Assembly (NCBI RefSeq): GCF_000271845.1
Contig: NZ_JH719395.1
Span: 1-64,000 of the forward strand
Reading direction: 5' to 3'
Origin: Rhizobium leguminosarum bv. trifolii WSM2297
GTDB taxonomy: Bacteria; Pseudomonadota; Alphaproteobacteria; Rhizobiales; Rhizobiaceae
DNA length: 64,000 nt
Shown here: piece by piece, positions 60,612 to 64,000 of the stretch
Layout of the letters: every line of letters starts with the position of its first letter
Numbering within the stretch: the stretch's first letter is position 1
Translations under genes and position numbers: made by a program
Notes under the pieces: model-generated
Database searches by the model: none
What the model was told of the DNA's origin: nothing
The model's input: only the letters and a program-made list of their open reading frames with translations

Positions 60612-61506
60612 AGGAAAAAGGGGACGGCAGCAGCCGGGCCTGCTGATGTCGGGTGCAGCCGCCCTGGGCGGCCTCAGCCTGCAGGGCGCTTCCGTGCTCG
60701 GCGGCGTCATCGGCCGCAATCCGTCGGTGGCCGGCGGCACGATCACCTTCGTTGTCATCTTCTCCTTCGTCGCCGCCAATGCGCTCTGGTATCAGCCGGG
60801 CCTGCATCCGCATCCGATTTTCCGCACCCGCGATCCGCAGTCTCCCGCCGTGCTCGGCGCCCGCCACCCGGCCGAGGAGCAGCAGGGCGAGGTCACCACC
60901 TTCCGGATCGAACGGCCGGAGGATGCCGCCACCACCACCAACGCAACGCCGGCGCCCGCCGCGCCCGGCCAGCAGCCGAGCCAGCTTGTCATGGACATCC
61001 AGCAGCAACTGGTGCGGCGCGGCCTCTATAACGGCATACCCGACGGCATCATCGGCCCACGCACCAGTGCGGCTATCCTCTTCTTCGAGGAAACCGTCGG
61101 CATGGCCCAGACCGGCGATCCGACGCCGGAGGTGCTGGCGGCGCTGAAGACCGATGCCGCAGGCCCTTCCACCGTTCCCGCGGAAAAGCCGCCCGAGGAT
61201 GTAAGCTCGAAGGCGGCGGCGGAAGACCCGGTCGCAGCGGCGATCCGCAGCGCCGAAAAGACGGTCAAAACCGCTCCTTCAGCCGCAAAGCAGGTTCCCT
61301 CGAGCGAAATTACCAATGTCGACCTGGTGCTGAAGATCCAGAAGGGCCTTTCCAACATGGCCTATGCCAATGTCGGCATCGACGGCGTCGCCGGCGAGCA
61401 GACGCGCGCGGCCATCCGCCATTTCCAGAAGCACTACAACCTGCCCGAAAACGGCGAACCGAATCAGGCGGTGCTGAAGAAACTCAAGGAAATCGGCGCG
61501 ATCTAA
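60583..61506 (+). CDS. Membrane protein with two peptidoglycan-binding domains
   Basis: A 307-residue protein. A Lys/Arg-rich cytoplasmic start (MAARKRKSPKGKRGRQQPG) leads to one membrane helix (about residues 52-70), then two PGB-1 peptidoglycan-binding domains at about 135-190 (VMDIQQQLVRRGLYNGIPDG) and 250-305 (VLKIQKGLSNMAYANVGIDG), with an acidic linker. The start overlaps the kinase gene by 29 bases in another frame and has GGGGGAGGGGCG before it, so the two are likely co-translated. It probably tethers the inner membrane to the cell wall. Confidence 0.88.
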   Translation: MAARKRKSPKGKRGRQQPGLLMSGAAALGGLSLQGASVLGGVIGRNPSVAGGTITFVVIFSFVAANALWYQPGLHPHPIFRTRDPQSPAVLGARHPAEEQQGEVTTFRIERPEDAATTTNATPAPAAPGQQPSQLVMDIQQQLVRRGLYNGIPDGIIGPRTSAAILFFEETVGMAQTGDPTPEVLAALKTDAAGPSTVPAEKPPEDVSSKAAAEDPVAAAIRSAEKTVKTAPSAAKQVPSSEITNVDLVLKIQKGLSNMAYANVGIDGVAGEQTRAAIRHFQKHYNLPENGEPNQAVLKKLKEIGAI

Positions 61507-61611
61507 TGCGTGTCCCGGGACGAAGACGTCCATAGAGGTAACGCGCTTTGGCAGTGCGGCCGGTTTTGCCCCACAACCTAAGTCTAAGGCGCAGCTGCTG
61601 TTTGCAACTTG

Positions 61612-61619
61612 TTAACCAT
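61612..61619 (+). promoter_or_regulatory. CtrA-type half-site upstream of the chemoreceptor
   Basis: TTAACCAT matches exactly the CtrA half-site form used in alphaproteobacteria. It lies 43 bases before the chemoreceptor start. An eight-base match can occur by chance, so binding is only inferred. Confidence 0.4.
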
Positions 61620-61661
61620 GTTGTCTGAAGCTTTTCCGATTGGGACGGGGGAGCGTCGATC

Positions 61662-63107
61662 ATGCATGCGCTGAAGGCGACAGACGATCTGGCTGGAGAG
61701 CCGGCGGAGGCGGGAAACCCTGGCCAGGAGGCGTTACGCCAAATCCTGCTGCGCCTTGCAGAAGAGGCTTCCACCCTTGGCATCGATCTCGTCGATATCG
61801 CCGGCGCCATCCAGGACATGGCGGCGATGTCCGCCCGGCATGCCTCCGCCTTCGATCACGTCACGCATACCGCCCTTTCGATTGCCGAGACCAACCGCGC
61901 GGTTGCCGTGTCGCTGCGTGAGACCGATCGCACGGCGGCCGAGGCCCGCCACATGCTGAAGGAATCGGCAGACCGGCTGACCGGCTCCGTCACCGAGATC
62001 GGCCACATGGTTCGGTCCTCCGAAGAGATCGGCGCGGAGATCGCCGGCTTTTCCAAGTCACTTGCCGATGTCGACGGTATCGCCGAGGAGATCAGCACCA
62101 TCGCCCGCCAGACCAACCTGCTGGCGCTGAATGCCGCAATCGAGGCGGCACGCGCCGGCGATGCGGGCAAGGGTTTCGCGGTCGTCGCCGCAGAGGTGCG
62201 GGCGCTGTCGCTGCAGACGTCGAAGGCGACGAGCTCGATCCAGCAGACGCTGGACGAACTGCGGGTGAAGATCGATCGGCTGTCGGCCGCCGGCGGCGAT
62301 GCGCGCGATAGCGCGGCCGGCGTGCGTGACAAGTCGGAGGCGATGCGCGGGGCCTTCGAAAGCATGGAACATGTCATCACCCGCATCCTTGACAGTTCGA
62401 CCGTCATGGCCAACACCACCGAGGCGGTCGACCAGCAATGCGCCGGCTTTGTCGGGAAACTCGGCGAGATGTCGGCCGAGGTCGCCGGCTCCAATGTGCG
62501 GCTGCAGCAGGCGGCCAAACGCGTCGACAGCGTCGTCGGCCTCTCCGAAACCCTGATCCAGCTGACGGCGAGTGCCGGTGTCAAGACCGCCGACAGCCGT
62601 TGGATCGAGGAAGCGCAGTCGGTGGCCAGGCACATTTCCGGCGCCTTCGAACGTGCCGTCGCCGAGGGTCAGATCGGTCTCGATGCTTTGTTCGACCGGC
62701 GTTATCGTCAGATACCGGGTTCCGATCCGGCCCAGATGATGGCGGCCTTTACCGAACTCACCGACCGCTTGCTGCCGCCGATCCAGGAACCAGCGGCAGC
62801 CTCGGACGAGCGCATAGCCTTCTGTGCGGCGATCGACGAGAACGGCTATCTCCCCACCCATAACCGCAAATTCTCGCAGCCGCAGCGGCCCGGCGACACC
62901 GTCTGGAACACCGCCAATTGCCGCAATCGCCGCATCTTCGCCGATCGCGTCGGCCTTGCCGCCGGCCGCAGCACCGCGCCTTTTCTCGTCCAGACCTATC
63001 GGCGCGACATGGGCGGCGGCAATTTCGTGATGATGAAGGATATTTCCGCTCCGATCACCGTCCGTGGACGGCATTGGGGAGGATTGCGGCTGGCCGTCAA
63101 GGTCTGA
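61662..63107 (+). CDS. Soluble methyl-accepting chemotaxis-type protein
   Basis: A 481-residue protein with no membrane helix. The signalling tip is [20 protein letters not shown] (with the rest [22 protein letters not shown]), so the hairpin spans about residues 60-310. The C-terminal part (about 385-481) is a separate sensor-like domain with [31 protein letters not shown] and [10 protein letters not shown], known from many alphaproteobacterial transducers. The ligand is unknown. It could feed chemotaxis or a diguanylate-cyclase/kinase pathway. ATG 61662 is the first good codon; GGACGGGGGAG precedes it. Confidence 0.9.
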   Translation: MHALKATDDLAGEPAEAGNPGQEALRQILLRLAEEASTLGIDLVDIAGAIQDMAAMSARHASAFDHVTHTALSIAETNRAVAVSLRETDRTAAEARHMLKESADRLTGSVTEIGHMVRSSEEIGAEIAGFSKSLADVDGIAEEISTIARQTNLLALNAAIEAARAGDAGKGFAVVAAEVRALSLQTSKATSSIQQTLDELRVKIDRLSAAGGDARDSAAGVRDKSEAMRGAFESMEHVITRILDSSTVMANTTEAVDQQCAGFVGKLGEMSAEVAGSNVRLQQAAKRVDSVVGLSETLIQLTASAGVKTADSRWIEEAQSVARHISGAFERAVAEGQIGLDALFDRRYRQIPGSDPAQMMAAFTELTDRLLPPIQEPAAASDERIAFCAAIDENGYLPTHNRKFSQPQRPGDTVWNTANCRNRRIFADRVGLAAGRSTAPFLVQTYRRDMGGGNFVMMKDISAPITVRGRHWGGLRLAVKV

Positions 63108-63168
63108 CCACCGGGGCAATCTCTGCCGCCGCATTGCCGCCGACGGCAGCCCGGTCTATACCGCGCCG

Positions 63169-63513
63169 ATGAGATTACGCGCCGACATCTTCGTTTCCGC
63201 CCTCCTGCGCCGCGTCTTTGCCAGCGGCGATTTCGCCGCCGTCGAGAAGAAGGGTGCGGAGGAGGCGGGCGCGATTTTCATCCGCCAGCATTTTCGAGAC
63301 GGCCTGGAAACGCTCTATGCGCCGGCGCCGCAGACCGCCTTCGGCGAAGGTGAGGTGGGCGACCGCCTGTTCGAGATCCGCCTGTCGCGCAGCGAGCCGG
63401 AAGCGGTGCGCGCCATGCTGGAGCGTGAGCGCAAGTTCGATCCAGACCTCTGGATCGTCGAATTGGAGGCGGAGGAATTGGCAGACATCATCCCGCTGGC
63501 GCGGGATGGCTGA
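63169..63513 (+). CDS. DUF1491 family protein
   Basis: A 114-residue protein: MRLRADIFVSALLRRVFASG at the start and DPDLWIVELEAEELADIIPL at the end are the conserved DUF1491 parts, a family found in alphaproteobacteria with no known role. It starts 61 bases after the chemoreceptor stop, in another frame; no strong ribosome site is seen. It is convergent with the next gene. Confidence 0.85.
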   Translation: MRLRADIFVSALLRRVFASGDFAAVEKKGAEEAGAIFIRQHFRDGLETLYAPAPQTAFGEGEVGDRLFEIRLSRSEPEAVRAMLERERKFDPDLWIVELEAEELADIIPLARDG

Positions 63514-63534
63514 GGGCCGACGACACTCCTGATT

Positions 63535-64000
63535 TCAGCGGGACCGCCGCCCCAGGACACGCATGTCGCGCTGCGGCGGCGCCTGATGGATGAAGCGGTG
63601 GTTCGGCGTCTCCTGAGGTGCGGGCGCATTGGCCGCCTCGGGCTTGTAGGTGTAGCGATCGGCGCGGCGCCAGGCGTCCACCCGTTCGTGGCATTCTTCC
63701 GGGTCGAGCCCATCGAGCACCATCCAGCCGCGCGTGACATTGTGCTGCTGTTCGGCAAGATGCGGATAGAACCTTTCCAGCACGAAGACGGCGTCGAGAA
63801 AGCCCATGCCGAGGCTCGTCAGCGTCGTCGCGAGCTGCTGGCCGGAAAGATCGAGCATGATGCGCTCGGCCAGCCAGCGGCTGGCCGACAGCGCATCGGC
63901 CAGCGCGGTCGCGAAATGCGCCGCCTCCCGCGAGCGGGCGAAGCGCACCAGCAGCGCCTCCTGAATGTCGGTGAGCGTTCTGAGGCCGAGCCTGTCGTCC
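63535..64000 (-). CDS. DUF2336-like hypothetical protein, 5' end beyond window
   Basis: An open frame on the minus strand runs from a stop at 63535 to the window's right edge, so only the C-terminal 155 residues are seen. They are mostly helical (FATALADALSASRWLAERIM, MGFLDAVFVLERFYPHLAEQ), followed by a polar tail ending VLGRRSR. The frame continues without a stop through 64000 (DDRLGLRTLTDIQEALL). The pattern resembles the C-terminus of the DUF2336 proteins of rhizobia; I cannot confirm this without the N-terminus. Confidence 0.7.
   Translation of the reverse strand, partial: DDRLGLRTLTDIQEALLVRFARSREAAHFATALADALSASRWLAERIMLDLSGQQLATTLTSLGMGFLDAVFVLERFYPHLAEQQHNVTRGWMVLDGLDPEECHERVDAWRRADRYTYKPEAANAPAPQETPNHRFIHQAPPQRDMRVLGRRSR

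Noticed and set aside
1..64000. tRNA, rRNA or phage integration sites
   Set aside because: No cloverleaf-like sequence, rRNA segment, integrase gene or tRNA-end duplication was seen on either strand, although small RNAs cannot be excluded by eye.

Overview
This 64 kb window reads as ordinary chromosome of a fast-growing rhizobium, most likely Rhizobium leguminosarum, R. etli or a close relative. The evidence is: high-GC coding sequence; a rosR/mucR-type zinc-finger regulator of the length typical of Rhizobium; a dmeR-dmeF nickel/cobalt pair; a seven-gene mrp antiporter operon; and many palindromic intergenic elements of the Rhizobium mosaic-element (RIME) kind. About 65 genes are supported. 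I see no tRNA, rRNA, CRISPR array, prophage or intact insertion sequence; only the 3' end of an IS110-type transposase lies at the left edge.

Layout. 1-10.1 kb: transposase tail, tam methyltransferase, CBS-domain membrane protein, an isochorismatase-cupin pair with a divergent LysR gene, a TIM-barrel isomerase, a small AT-richer stretch with one hypothetical membrane protein, a zinc alcohol dehydrogenase divergent from a branched-chain aminotransferase, and a methyltransferase. 10.4-15.7 kb: a LysR gene divergent from an EmrA/EmrB-like efflux pair followed closely by a class III nucleotide cyclase. 15.9-25.4 kb: nadE; a GST / TetR / MdtG-like drug-exporter cluster with a clear palindromic operator; a TSUP permease; a phospholipid-methyltransferase-like gene; superoxide dismutase; an ADP-ribose pyrophosphatase-like phosphoesterase; a YafY-type regulator with a divergent LysE exporter. 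25.6-31.2 kb: cytochrome c', a diheme cytochrome c, a GST, a GNAT enzyme, dmeR-dmeF and a class A beta-lactamase. 31.3-45.4 kb: quinoprotein glucose dehydrogenase, SelO, an MFS exporter, oligopeptidase B, a polysaccharide deacetylase, an FAD oxidoreductase, an AI-2E-family permease and a Tat-exported glyoxalase-fold protein. 45.5-49.9 kb: a universal stress protein behind a FixK/FNR-type box, hemolysin III, two acetyltransferases, a pentapeptide protein and msrB. 50.0-56.1 kb: mrpABCDEFG, with a mosaic repeat lodged between mrpC and mrpD. 56.1-64.0 kb: rosR with a long structured leader, sufE, a DUF5330 protein, a PleC/DivJ-like histidine kinase overlapping a peptidoglycan-binding protein, a soluble chemoreceptor, a DUF1491 protein and a partial gene.

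The strongest regulatory observations are the consensus FixK/anaerobox placed at about -41.5 of a predicted uspA promoter, the 14-bp palindrome between the GST and TetR genes, the C6-tract operator inside the dmeR promoter, and the hairpins in the rosR leader. The most unusual structural observations are three near-identical 60-bp tandem copies of a dispersed repeat lying between a stop codon and its terminator, and the repeat inside the mrp operon. I did not find a clearly new multi-gene biological system.
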